Positions 8,361 through 16,211 of a DNA stretch of 64,000 nt are shown here, one piece after another. The notes under the pieces were generated by a model. It did no database searches and was not told the origin of the DNA. It saw nothing but the letters and a program-made list of their open reading frames with translations. Source of the stretch: JAMXLO01 sp963696645 (GTDB lineage: Bacteria; Pseudomonadota; Alphaproteobacteria; Acetobacterales; Acetobacteraceae); NCBI GenBank assembly GCA_963696645.1, contig CAVOKY010000002.1, positions 212,023 to 276,022 on the forward strand, written 5' to 3'. The translations under genes and the position numbers were made by a program. Positions within the stretch are counted from its first letter, which is position 1. Each line of letters starts with the position of its first letter.

Positions 8361-9986
8361 ATGCCAGCCAAGGACGTGCGATTTGGTGGTGACGCTCGCC
8401 AGCGGATGCTGCGCGGCGTCGATATACTGGCCGAAGCGGTCAGAATTACGCTGGGTCCGAAGGGTCGCAACGTGATCCTGGACAAGAGCTATGGCGCGCC
8501 GCGCATCACTAAGGACGGCGTGGCGGTAGCGAAAGAGATCGAGCTCTCCGATAAGTTCGAGAACATGGGCGCGCAGATGGTGCGCGAGGTCGCGTCCAAA
8601 ACCAACGACATTGCGGGCGACGGCACCACGACAGCGATCGTGCTGGCCCAGGCTATCGTGCGCGAAGGCGGCAGGGCGGTGTCGGCTGGCATGAATCCGA
8701 TGGATTTGAAGCGCGGCGTCGACAAGGCGGTTGCCGCGCTGGTCGAGGAACTACAGAAGCGCAGCAAAAAGATCACCACCCAGGCGGAGACGGCGCAGGT
8801 CGGTACCATTTCGGCCAATGGCGAGGCGGAGATCGGCAAGATGATCGCCGAGGCGATGCAGAAGGTCGGCAATGAGGGTGTCATCACGGTCGAGGAGGCC
8901 AAGGGCATCCAGACCGAGCTCGATGTGGTCGAAGGCATGCAGTTCGATCGCGGCTACATGTCGCCGTACTTCATCACCAATGCCGAGAAGATGACCGTCG
9001 AATTGGAGCAGCCATACATCCTGATCCACGAGAAGAAGCTGTCCGGTCTGCAATCCTTGCTGCCGCTGCTGGAGGCGGTGGCGCAGTCGGGGCGTCCGCT
9101 GCTGATTGTCGCCGAGGATGTCGAGGGCGAGGCGCTTGCCACGCTGGTGGTGAACAAGCTGCGCGGCGGGCTGAAGGTGGCCGCGGTGAAGGCGCCCGGC
9201 TTCGGCGATCGGCGCAAGGCAATGCTCGACGACATCGCCGTGCTCACCGGTGGCCAGGTGATCAGCGAGGACCTCGGCATCAAGCTGGAGAATGTCACGC
9301 TCGACATGCTCGGCAAGACCAAGAAGGTGCTGATCGACAAGGAGAACACGACGATCGTCGAGGGCGCCGGCAAGAAGGCCGACATCGTGGCGCGCTGCAA
9401 GCAGATCCGCGCGCAGATCGAGGAAACCACATCGGACTACGACCGCGAGAAGCTGCAGGAGCGGCTGGCGAAGCTGGCCGGCGGCGTTGCGATCATTCGC
9501 GTTGGCGGGTCCACGGAAGTGGAAGTGAAGGAGCGCAAGGATCGCGTGGATGACGGTCTGCACGCAACGCGTGCGGCGGTCGAAGAGGGCATCGTGCCGG
9601 GTGGCGGTGTTGCCCTGGCGCGTGCGTCGCTGGTCCTGGCCAAGCTGAAGGCCGACAACGACGATCAGCGCGTCGGCATCGAGATCGTGCGCAAGGCGGT
9701 GCAGACGCCGCTGCGGCAGATTGCCGAGAACGCCGGCGAGGATGGCGCGGTGATCTCGGGCAAGATGCTGGATCGGGACGAGTACAACTGGGGCTTTGAC
9801 GCGCAGACCGGCGAGTTCAAGGATCTGGTGAAGGCCGGCATCATCGATCCGACCAAGGTCGTGCGCACGGCGCTGCAACACGCCGCGTCGGTTGGGTCGC
9901 TGATGATCACCACCGAGGCGATGGTGGCGGAGCGAGCGGAGAAGCCGGGTGATTCCGCAGGTGGCATGGGCGATCATGATCACTGA
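8361..9986 (+). CDS. groEL: 60-kDa chaperonin GroEL
   Basis: ATP-driven double-ring protein-folding chaperone of the cytoplasm, 541 aa and full length. Nucleotide-binding motifs are intact: LGPKGRN at 31-37, GDGTTT at 86-91, and EGIVPGGGVAL in the C-terminal equatorial domain. The start at 8361 has an AGGAAGGG ribosome site. There is no groES upstream: the 175 bp before it hold only a CIRCE-like operator, and lpxD lies divergently. GroEL copies without groES in alphaproteobacteria are usually additional paralogs. The C-terminal tail ends GGMGDHDH, with no GGM repeat run, also unlike a typical housekeeping copy. Whether it is the only groEL cannot be told from this window. Confidence 0.97.
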   Translation: MPAKDVRFGGDARQRMLRGVDILAEAVRITLGPKGRNVILDKSYGAPRITKDGVAVAKEIELSDKFENMGAQMVREVASKTNDIAGDGTTTAIVLAQAIVREGGRAVSAGMNPMDLKRGVDKAVAALVEELQKRSKKITTQAETAQVGTISANGEAEIGKMIAEAMQKVGNEGVITVEEAKGIQTELDVVEGMQFDRGYMSPYFITNAEKMTVELEQPYILIHEKKLSGLQSLLPLLEAVAQSGRPLLIVAEDVEGEALATLVVNKLRGGLKVAAVKAPGFGDRRKAMLDDIAVLTGGQVISEDLGIKLENVTLDMLGKTKKVLIDKENTTIVEGAGKKADIVARCKQIRAQIEETTSDYDREKLQERLAKLAGGVAIIRVGGSTEVEVKERKDRVDDGLHATRAAVEEGIVPGGGVALARASLVLAKLKADNDDQRVGIEIVRKAVQTPLRQIAENAGEDGAVISGKMLDRDEYNWGFDAQTGEFKDLVKAGIIDPTKVVRTALQHAASVGSLMITTEAMVAERAEKPGDSAGGMGDHDH

Positions 9987-10002
9987 GTACCTGAAGTCGT
10001 GT

Positions 10003-10025
10003 GGGGTCGGGCCTGGCCCGACCCC
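10003..10025 (+). terminator. GC-rich hairpin downstream of groEL
   Basis: GGGGTCGGG and CCCGACCCC form a perfect 9-bp stem around a 5-base loop, beginning 17 bp after the groEL stop. No T-tract follows, so it is either a weak intrinsic terminator or a 3' stabilising hairpin. Confidence 0.55.
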
Positions 10026-10040
10026 TAACGGCGGAGCAAG

Positions 10041-10253
10041 ATGGCGATGCCTGATGAGGACAAACCGGACGCGGAATTCGACGCCATGACGTCCCGGCTG
10101 CTGCGACGCGAAGCATTGCGTCGCGCGGCCGAGGAGATGAACACGACGTCGGGGCCGGGGCTTGAAGGCGTGCTTGCGCGGATCTCGGCTGAAGTGACAG
10201 CCGAGGCCGGCAGTCGCACGGCTACGCCGGCGGTGCCGAAATCTCGTCCGTAA
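10041..10253 (+). CDS. Small hypothetical protein (70 aa)
   Basis: Short gene starting ATG 10041 with GGAG five bases upstream, 55 bp after groEL and behind its 3' hairpin. The predicted protein MAMPDEDKPDAEFDAMTSRL continues as a charged helix (RREALRRAAEEMN) and a flexible alanine/threonine tail. No family recognised. Its last 32 bp overlap the 3' end of the opposite-strand transglutaminase gene, which is unusual but possible. The composition looks protein-like rather than antisense noise. Confidence 0.5.
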   Translation: MAMPDEDKPDAEFDAMTSRLLRREALRRAAEEMNTTSGPGLEGVLARISAEVTAEAGSRTATPAVPKSRP

Positions 10254-11040
10254 ACACCTGAAAGCTTACCAGCGTGTTGGGGCCGAACGTGTTGCTGATC
10301 GGCACATCGACCGCATCGCGCCCACGCGCCATCAGCACGCGGCCAATCCGCGGCACATTGTTGCGCGGATCGAAGGTGTGCCAGGCGCCGTCAAGATAGG
10401 CCTCGAACCAGCCGGCGAAATCCATCGGTCCATATGGCGGCGGCACGCCGATATCGCCGAGATAGCCGGTGCAATAGCGCGCCGGAATGTTCATGCAACG
10501 GCACAGCGCCACGGCCAGGTGCGCGAAATCGCGGCAGACGCCGGTTCGCTCGTTGAAAGCCTCCCAGGCTGTGCGGGTGGGGCGGGCGTTCGCGTAGTCG
10601 AAGACGATATGGTTATGCACGAAGTCGCAGATCGCCTGCACGCGGCCCCAGCCGAGCGGTGCATCCTTGAACAGGCGCCAGGCGGTCTCGGAAAGGAGAT
10701 CGGTTTCGCAGTAGCGGCTGCCGAGCAGGAAGACCAAAGTCTCCTGCGGCAGATCCTGCACCAAATGCTGCCGAGCCGCGGGAACCACCGGATCGGGCGT
10801 GCCGCTGTCGTTCAAAATCCCGGTGCTGGCGATCCGAATGCGCCCGGGCGGCGCCACGATGCGGCTGCACCAGTTGCCGAACGCATCGCGATAGGCTGCT
10901 GATCGGCACCGGTGGTCGGTCGTCAAATGGTCGGCGACGACGATGTCGGGCGCGCGGGAATGATGGATGTTCAGCATCAGCAGCATCGGGGTCGGCTGCG
11001 GACAATCATAGATCAACTCGTAGCCGACGCGGATTTGCAT
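10222..11040 (-). CDS. Transglutaminase-like superfamily protein
   Basis: Soluble transglutaminase-fold protein, 272 aa; such proteins act as cysteine proteases or amidases, and the substrate here is unknown. The Cys-His-Asp triad regions are visible: ERTGVCRDFAHLAVALCRC (catalytic Cys), WFEAYLDGAWHTFDPR (His, then Asp). The N-terminus MQIRVGYELIYDCPQPTPML resembles the bacterial transglutaminase N-terminal beta domain. The start is ATG 11040; the open frame runs further upstream to 11430 but without homology. Divergent from the 82-aa gene at 11080 with only 39 bp between starts, so their promoters overlap each other's coding regions or leaders. Confidence 0.9.
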   Translation of the reverse strand: MQIRVGYELIYDCPQPTPMLLMLNIHHSRAPDIVVADHLTTDHRCRSAAYRDAFGNWCSRIVAPPGRIRIASTGILNDSGTPDPVVPAARQHLVQDLPQETLVFLLGSRYCETDLLSETAWRLFKDAPLGWGRVQAICDFVHNHIVFDYANARPTRTAWEAFNERTGVCRDFAHLAVALCRCMNIPARYCTGYLGDIGVPPPYGPMDFAGWFEAYLDGAWHTFDPRNNVPRIGRVLMARGRDAVDVPISNTFGPNTLVSFQVFTDEISAPPA

Positions 11041-11079
11041 GCTATGCCCTGCCGTGAAATCAGGATTGGAGACCACACC

Positions 11080-11328
11080 GTGACGCGCGAAACCATTTAT
11101 CTTGTACAGGCATTCGAACCAGGCAAGGGGAATCGTCTGAGCGCTGCTGCACCAATTCGGTGCAAGTCGTCGGAATCGGCGCGGAGAAGAGCAGAAGCGC
11201 TGGCGGAAACCAAGGCGGGTGTGGTTGCGTTCTCCACGTCTGGCGACGCGGAGCTGGGTGACTATGACGAAGCACCAACGATCATATTCAGGTCGGGGCG
11301 GTTGCCGGCGCAATTCGATGATGTATGA
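11080..11328 (+). CDS. Small conserved hypothetical protein (82 aa)
   Basis: Begins at GTG 11080 with GGAG eight bases upstream. The product VTRETIYLVQAFEPGKGNRL continues with ARRRAEALAETKAGVVAFST and GDAELGDYDEAPTIIF, an alpha/beta pattern of a small family that recurs in alphaproteobacteria without assigned function. It has no membrane segment or signal. Divergent partner of the transglutaminase gene. Confidence 0.7.
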   Translation: MTRETIYLVQAFEPGKGNRLSAAAPIRCKSSESARRRAEALAETKAGVVAFSTSGDAELGDYDEAPTIIFRSGRLPAQFDDV

Positions 11329-11786
11329 GGCGTGGTGAACCGAATCGCGGCGGCAATGCCGGACGGGCATGGCGCTAAGGTCTTGCGCGCCAAATGGCCA
11401 ATGCAAGAATGACGATTGGGACAAGCACAAGCCACGCTGCGCCGTCTACCAGCATTGGACGGTCCTGTTAATTCTGCCAAGGCCGCAGGTCTCACCATCG
11501 CCGTCAGCGTGGCGGAAAGCGTCGCGATGGGTGGTGTGTGCCATGCATTGCATATGGCATGGCGGCAGCACGGATACATGACAAGAAATCGATATATTTG
11601 CTGCCCCGCCGGAGCGTGGCGCGGATGCAGAGCCGAGCCGACGTCAGGACAAGGGACATCGAGTGCATAAACGCGAGCGCAGTCATCCGGTCGATCGCCC
11701 CTGACGGCGGAAACCTCGCGTCTTGTATAGCACGGCAAGATGCTTACATCCTGTTGAGAATTCCCGCACAAATTGAGGAAAATCCG
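11329..11786. other. Intergenic stretch, one possible tiny ORF
   Basis: A 458-bp stretch without a convincing gene. Open frames here have shadow-like composition. The only item worth noting is a 26-codon minus-strand frame (11375-11455) encoding a single hydrophobic helix, listed separately. The bases just before 11787 presumably carry the promoter of the small-gene operon. Confidence 0.5.
11375..11455 (-). CDS. Possible 26-aa membrane peptide
   Basis: ATG at 11455 with AGGA seven bases upstream, encoding a short N-terminus, a hydrophobic helix (AAWLVLVPIVILALAIW) and a basic tail RARP before TAG. Topology is that of a single-pass micro-protein. There is no comparative evidence; a 26-codon frame could arise by chance. 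Confidence 0.3.
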   Translation of the reverse strand: MLVDGAAWLVLVPIVILALAIWRARP

Positions 11787-12290
11787 GTGACAACGACTGA
11801 TGTGACCGCCATGCAGCGGTCAGATCTGAATGAGTTCCTGTTTGCCGACGTTGGCACGGAAGCCAACGGCATGATGCTCAGCGTCGTGTCTGTGCTTGCG
11901 CGTCAGGGCAGCGATCCATGGCGGGAGGCGGACCGCCTGGCTGAATTGCCGAAGGCGGAAGCCACCGACAGCTTGGCGCGGACCATTGCGGAAATGCCGA
12001 GAAGCCTGTGGGATCTTCCCGCCGCGGTGTTGATTGCGGTGCGTCTGACCGGCTTATTGCCGACGCGGCCCGCGAGAGGGGCAAAGCATACCGCAATCCA
12101 ATGGCCGGCGAATCGAAGCATTGTGGCGATGGCATGCGTGGTGCTGGCGATCGCCATGGCCGGCGCCATGTTCAAGCAATTGGCTCAGCCGGTGAGACCC
12201 GATGGGATGGATGTTGCCTCGTTCACTTCCGCTGCACCCGCTGGTGCCGCCGTGCCTGGCGATCATTCGCAACAAGGAAGTCACCAATGA
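11787..12290 (+). CDS. Hypothetical single-pass membrane protein (167 aa)
   Basis: GTG start at 11787 preceded by GAGGA at normal spacing. The N-terminal 110 residues are soluble and helical (SDLNEFLFADVGTEANGMML, DPWREADRLAELPKAEA). One membrane helix follows (VAMACVVLAIAMAGAMF), then a short polar tail. No family recognised. The stop overlaps the next start as ATGA, making it the first gene of an operon of at least three small genes (11787-12813). The size and layout recall small regulatory or anti-factor-type membrane proteins, but nothing in the sequence proves this. Confidence 0.65.
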   Translation: MTTTDVTAMQRSDLNEFLFADVGTEANGMMLSVVSVLARQGSDPWREADRLAELPKAEATDSLARTIAEMPRSLWDLPAAVLIAVRLTGLLPTRPARGAKHTAIQWPANRSIVAMACVVLAIAMAGAMFKQLAQPVRPDGMDVASFTSAAPAGAAVPGDHSQQGSHQ

Positions 12291-12613
12291 ACACGGAGCC
12301 TGCCGTCGACGACGAGAAACAACCGGACGCTGACGCCAACAAGCAGGCGGACGCGATGAAGGATCAATTGCGCAAGGATGTCGCGTCGTGGTCGGCCGGG
12401 CGGTCGGAAGGTCTGGGGCGCCAGGTCGTCGAAGCGAGCGTCCCGGCAGCAAAGCAGCCCGTCGCGCAGCCGGTCCGGCGCGTAAGGCGGGCAAAGCCTG
12501 CATCAGTCGAAGCGCTGCCGGTAGCCGCTGCGAAAAAGCCCTTCAGCATGTCGTACGATGGCGTCACGGAAGCGGATTACATCACCTACATGATCGCCCG
12601 CGGTGCCCGGTGA
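12287..12613 (+). CDS. Hypothetical protein (108 aa), disordered and charged
   Basis: ATG 12287 overlaps the upstream TGA by 4 nt, so translation is probably coupled. The protein is acidic at first (DDEKQPDADANKQADAMKD), then basic and proline/alanine rich, and ends in a more ordered segment (FSMSYDGVTEADYITYMIAR). Mostly low complexity, with no domain recognised. The next start (GTG 12610) again overlaps its stop. Confidence 0.6.
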   Translation: MNTEPAVDDEKQPDADANKQADAMKDQLRKDVASWSAGRSEGLGRQVVEASVPAAKQPVAQPVRRVRRAKPASVEALPVAAAKKPFSMSYDGVTEADYITYMIARGAR

Positions 12614-12813
12614 CCTGGGTCACCTTCGAAACCGCCGGAGGAGGGCTGGTGGTGATACAGTCGATCCACGTTGTGGCGATTTACGACGAACAAGGCGCAG
12701 TCAAGCTGGCCACGACCGCCGGCGGCGTGCATGTCCTGAAGGACATGACCGTGCAGCGTGCCGCGGGATTGGTCGCTGCCGCGGCTGACGCAGATGCCGC
12801 GCGGACCAGCTAG
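12610..12813 (+). CDS. Small hypothetical protein (67 aa)
   Basis: GTG 12610 overlaps the preceding stop as GTGA. The product starts VTWVTFETAGGGLVVIQ, followed by HVVAIYDEQGAVKLATTAGG and a helical alanine-rich end. Alternating hydrophobic residues suggest a small beta sheet. Third gene of the coupled set beginning at 11787; function unknown. Confidence 0.6.
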   Translation: MTWVTFETAGGGLVVIQSIHVVAIYDEQGAVKLATTAGGVHVLKDMTVQRAAGLVAAAADADAARTS

Positions 12814-12860
12814 CAAAACCTGGAGCAGATACCATCTGCGGCCACGCACCTGGAGCAATC

Positions 12861-13076
12861 ATGCAAGCCGGAACTAGATTTGACGGCCAGATCGCTTACG
12901 ATTTCGAGGAATTCTGCAAGGATTACGGACATCCGACCGGGCAGATGTTCACCTTCGAGGTGACGCACAACGCTGTCACCTATGTCTATGCCGACGTCAT
13001 CGGCACCATCCGCGGCGGCGAGGTGGTGTTCTGCCTCAACGGTGACGATCTGGTACTCACGCGGAAGGCCCACTGA
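12861..13076 (+). CDS. Small hypothetical protein (71 aa)
   Basis: ATG 12861 preceded by CTGGAGCAATC, giving GGAG at acceptable spacing. The protein has a compact beta-rich pattern: DGQIAYDFEEFCKDYG, then MFTFEVTHNAVTYVYADVIG and EVVFCLNGDDLVLTRKAH. It looks like a real globular domain, but I know no family for it. It lies 47 bp after the preceding gene, same strand. Confidence 0.6.
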   Translation: MQAGTRFDGQIAYDFEEFCKDYGHPTGQMFTFEVTHNAVTYVYADVIGTIRGGEVVFCLNGDDLVLTRKAH

Positions 13077-13095
13077 GCAGGAGCATCGGACACGC

Positions 13096-13461
13096 GTGAA
13101 CCTCCGGCTGGCAGCATCGAGCGACGGCCGCGCCCTGGCAATTCGCGACCATATACTGCCGCTGCTGCGCGAGCGTGGCGCGCTGGAGGTGCAACGCGAT
13201 ACTGTGCGGGTCATCGAGCTTCGCGCGCCGCCATGGATTTTCCGCCACTGGACTCCGTTCAACGAGTTGAACGCGGATGAAGCGTCGTCGCCGGGCTATC
13301 GGCGCGCGATTGAGCGCCAGCACACGCAGCCGGACCTGCCATATGGTCTTGATGTTTGGCACGGCACGAGGGTGCTCCGCGTGCTGTGGGCAGATGACGG
13401 GAAGTTCGACGTGGCCGGCTTTATACGTGGCGCGTGGGAAGAGGACGTGCTGGCGTTGTAA
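13096..13461 (+). CDS. Hypothetical protein (121 aa)
   Basis: GTG 13096 is the first plausible start; the ribosome site is weak. The product begins VNLRLAASSDGRALAIRDH and contains WIFRHWTPFNELN and GLDVWHGTRVLRVLWAD, a tryptophan-rich, protein-like composition with ordinary codon use. No domain recognised. It ends 127 bp before the convergent double cold-shock gene. Confidence 0.6.
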   Translation: MNLRLAASSDGRALAIRDHILPLLRERGALEVQRDTVRVIELRAPPWIFRHWTPFNELNADEASSPGYRRAIERQHTQPDLPYGLDVWHGTRVLRVLWADDGKFDVAGFIRGAWEEDVLAL

Positions 13462-13588
13462 CGCGGCCAAGCTTGTCCTGGCCATCACCACGAGTAGTGT
13501 GCCTCGGCGGGTGGCCGGAACAGGCCCGAACATGACAATGTTGCCGGGTTTCATCCCGGGCCGGTGAGAAACTCGTGGTAACAGGAGC

Positions 13589-14227
13589 CTATTCGAGACT
13601 GATCGTGCCTGCCTCCGGCCCCTTGGCACCCTGTACGACGCCCATGCGCACCGACTGACCTTCCTGCAATGGTCCGAGCCCGGCGCGCTCCAGCACCGTC
13701 GCGTGGATGAACACGTCCTTGCCGCCGGATTGCGGCGTGATGAAGCCGAAACCCTTGTCGGGATTGTACCACTTCACCGTGCCCATCATCTCGACAGCGG
13801 AACTGAGATCGATCTGGCGGCGGGGACCATCCTGGGTGCGCGGGCGGGCGCCGGCGAACTGCTGGCGGCGCGGTGCCGGCTGCTCCGCCGTGCTTTCATC
13901 AACCGAAACGACCTGATCGATCTGGCGGCCCTTGGGGCCCTGGCCCACGCGGATCTTCAGCGTGGCTCCCGGGCTGACGGTCTGATATCCGGCGGCCTGC
14001 AAGGTGTTCACGTGCAGGAACACGTCACCCGAACCATCGGCCAGGGCAGCGAAGCCGTAGCCTTTCTCGGTGTTGAACCACTTCACGGTCGCCTGCGCCT
14101 CGGGCGCGGACGAACCAGGCGCGAAGCCGGGAAAGGTCACCGGGGAAGGGGTGTTGCCAAAGAAATTGTCATCGTCGAAGCCACGACGGCGAGGCTGCCG
14201 CTGCCGGTCGTTCCTGGGAGATCGCAA
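13589..14227 (-). CDS. Protein with two cold-shock domains
   Basis: A 212-aa protein with an arginine-rich N-terminus (RSPRNDRQRQPRRRGFDDD) and two cold-shock domains. The first covers residues about 45-110 (TVKWFNTEKGYGFAALADG, VFLHVNTL). The second covers about 148-210 (GTVKWYNPDKGFGFITPQS, VFIHATVLERAGLG). RNP1 is altered in the first copy (KGYGFA) and canonical in the second (KGFGFI). Two-domain cold-shock proteins with a basic tail are frequent in alphaproteobacteria and are expected to bind RNA. Start ATG 14227; its promoter must lie in the 172 bp shared with the divergent gene at 14400. Confidence 0.93.
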   Translation of the reverse strand: MRSPRNDRQRQPRRRGFDDDNFFGNTPSPVTFPGFAPGSSAPEAQATVKWFNTEKGYGFAALADGSGDVFLHVNTLQAAGYQTVSPGATLKIRVGQGPKGRQIDQVVSVDESTAEQPAPRRQQFAGARPRTQDGPRRQIDLSSAVEMMGTVKWYNPDKGFGFITPQSGGKDVFIHATVLERAGLGPLQEGQSVRMGVVQGAKGPEAGTISLE

Positions 14228-14399
14228 GGTAAAGCTGTCCTCTGTGGTCGGTTCTTAACGAAGCTGCGGCGAGGATACGCCGGATCGCGGCGCGTTGGTA
14301 GTGGTACCGCTCGGCTGGTCGCCTTCCGCGGGTGCCCGGTTCCGGTGGCACTTCGATGAACATCGCGCGGATCGTGTAATCCAGGGGCTGGGGTGCCAT

Positions 14400-14612
14400 A
14401 TGATATTAATGACAGAAGCAACCTACCGGGTCGTTCAGCGCGCCGATGACAGCTTTGCGGTTGAAGTCGCGCGCTCCGGCGTGCTGCCGCAGGTTGCGGC
14501 CGGCTTTGCTACCGAGGCTGAGGCGCTGGGCTGGGTCGCCCAGGACAAGCGGCTTTGGGAATCGGCCGATCCATTCCGGACCCCCGCCGGCCGGAAGCGG
14601 CGCGGGTACTGA
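14400..14612 (+). CDS. Small hypothetical protein (70 aa)
   Basis: Begins at ATG 14400 (MILMTEATYRVV) or three codons later at ATG 14409. Only the first has a G-rich stretch (GGGGCTGGGG) upstream. The sequence continues DDSFAVEVARSGVLPQVAAG and EAEALGWVAQDKRLWESADP, the pattern of a small antiparallel-sheet protein seen in many alphaproteobacteria without known function. The next gene follows within 5 bp. Confidence 0.6.
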   Translation: MILMTEATYRVVQRADDSFAVEVARSGVLPQVAAGFATEAEALGWVAQDKRLWESADPFRTPAGRKRRGY

Positions 14613-14616
14613 CGGC

Positions 14617-14913
14617 GTGACACCGCGGCGTCCTGCGATCGCCTGGTTCACCCGGAGGAATTATCCGCAGCATCGTGCGTTGGATCCGGCTGGTCTGCCG
14701 GTGACATTCGACGACTGGCTCGCGCTGGCCGGCCTGCGTAGCGATCTGGTTGGCCGATGCGCCCGGGTAGTCATCGAACCCGCCCGGTTTGCTGCGTGGT
14801 GCCGAGCCCAAGGACGTGAAGCGGACGCGTCCGCGCGGAATGCTTTCGCCCAGGTCGTCGCCGATAACGGACGCAGCCGCGGTTGGTGGCACCGCAGGGT
14901 TGTTCCGCGCTGA
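14617..14913 (+). CDS. Hypothetical protein (98 aa)
   Basis: GTG 14617 follows the previous stop by 4 bp; the ribosome site is weak. The product contains VTFDDWLALAGLRSDLVGR and VVIEPARFAAWCRAQGREAD, an amphipathic helical protein with tryptophans in regular positions. No family recognised. Codon usage resembles the neighbours, which favours a genuine gene over a shadow. Confidence 0.5.
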   Translation: MTPRRPAIAWFTRRNYPQHRALDPAGLPVTFDDWLALAGLRSDLVGRCARVVIEPARFAAWCRAQGREADASARNAFAQVVADNGRSRGWWHRRVVPR

Positions 14914-14952
14914 GGGCAAGGGCGGAGCGGGGTGCCGGCAAGCGGGCGCCGT

Positions 14953-16137
14953 CTAGCTGGTTGGCGATGCGCCTCCGGCGGAGGAAACCGCCGATACCTC
15001 GATCAACCGCGAATAAACCAACTCCAGCAGCCGTTCACGCGCGGACACCGCAATTTCATCGAGGGATGGCGTCTGGGCGAGCCGCGACCGCGCGTAGCGA
15101 CGCACCTCTTCCAGCGTCGGCACCTGCGGCAAATCGATTTCGGCCCAGAACATCTCTGCCTGCACGCGCGCCGACAGGAAGCGCGATTTCAGATCGGCCC
15201 AGCCAGGCGCGTGGGCGAGCGCTTCAAGCACCTGGCTGGCGATGTTGTTGACCGGGAAGGATGCGGCAAGCTGGCCGGCGACCTTGTCGATCACCAGCCG
15301 TCCCAGCTTCTGTTCACCGCGCAGCACCGTCTTCGGCGGCACATGCAGGTCCCAGACAATGCCCAGCCACGACAAGGCACGCAACGCGTAGTAGGTCGGG
15401 TCATATTCCCACCAACGGAATCCCTGGCGGACCGATGCCTGATAGGCATGATGGTTGTTGTGCCAGCCCTCGCCCATGGTCAGCAGTGCCAGCAGCCAGT
15501 TGTTCCTGGACTGGTCGCCGGTGACGTAGCGCGACCGGCCGACCAGATGGGCGAGCGAGTTGATGCTGAATGTCGCATGCCACAGCACCACGGTGCTCCA
15601 GCAGAAGCCGACAACCAGACCTGGCCAACCGGCGATCAGCCACGTCGCCACGCCGAGTACCGTTGGAGGCAGGTAGAGCAGCCGATCGAGCCACCGCAGC
15701 TCGGGGAAGCGGCTCAGGTCGCGAACCATCGAATAGTCGGTGTTGTTGTTGCGCGGCACGAAGATCCAGCCGAGATGCGAATACAGGAAGCCGCGCTGTA
15801 TCGGTGAGTGCACATCGAGCTCGGTGTCCGAGTATTTGTGGTGCGTGCGATGGTTGGCAGCCCACCACAGAATGCCGCGCTGGGCTGACGTCTCCGCCAG
15901 GAATGCCAGGATGAACTGGAAGACGCGGCTGGTGTGGTAGGCGCGATGCGAAAAGTACCGATGATAGCCGGCACCAATGGCGAAAATCCGCAACAGGTAC
16001 AGCGCGATGCCAAGCATCACGACTCCTGGCGTGACGCCGGTCCAGAATGCGGCGAGGCATCCCAGATGAACCAGCACGAACCCGATACTCGACGGGTATG
16101 CTATGTCGTCCGCGTGGTTCTGCATGCCCCGCCTCAT
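14953..16137 (-). CDS. Acyl-CoA/acyl-lipid delta-9 desaturase
   Basis: Membrane di-iron desaturase that introduces a cis double bond into saturated acyl chains. It is 394 aa. The three histidine boxes are intact: HRYFSH near residue 60, HRTHHK near 95, and HNNHHAY near 230, between hydrophobic spans. The catalytic core ends around residue 285, leaving a soluble C-terminal tail of about 100 residues (TLEEVRRYARSRLAQ and similar helices) that is longer than in most bacterial enzymes. Start ATG 16137 has AGGAA upstream; a second ATG four codons in is possible. Likely role: adjusting membrane fluidity, fitting the cold-shock genes nearby (inference). Confidence 0.94.
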   Translation of the reverse strand: MRRGMQNHADDIAYPSSIGFVLVHLGCLAAFWTGVTPGVVMLGIALYLLRIFAIGAGYHRYFSHRAYHTSRVFQFILAFLAETSAQRGILWWAANHRTHHKYSDTELDVHSPIQRGFLYSHLGWIFVPRNNNTDYSMVRDLSRFPELRWLDRLLYLPPTVLGVATWLIAGWPGLVVGFCWSTVVLWHATFSINSLAHLVGRSRYVTGDQSRNNWLLALLTMGEGWHNNHHAYQASVRQGFRWWEYDPTYYALRALSWLGIVWDLHVPPKTVLRGEQKLGRLVIDKVAGQLAASFPVNNIASQVLEALAHAPGWADLKSRFLSARVQAEMFWAEIDLPQVPTLEEVRRYARSRLAQTPSLDEIAVSARERLLELVYSRLIEVSAVSSAGGASPTS

Positions 16138-16211
16138 TGATTATTTCCTGCCCGGAGGTGTGTGATTCCTGGATAGCATGGATCGTTCCGTGCGTGGAAG
16201 CTGACCATGAA

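Noticed and set aside
8751..9983. 410-codon minus-strand frame inside groEL
   Set aside because: Antisense shadow of a highly conserved gene; no recognisable domain and Leu/His/Arg-biased.
14169..14399. 76-codon minus-strand frame upstream of the double cold-shock gene
   Set aside because: No ribosome site, overlaps the cold-shock start region in another frame and has low-complexity arginine/alanine content.
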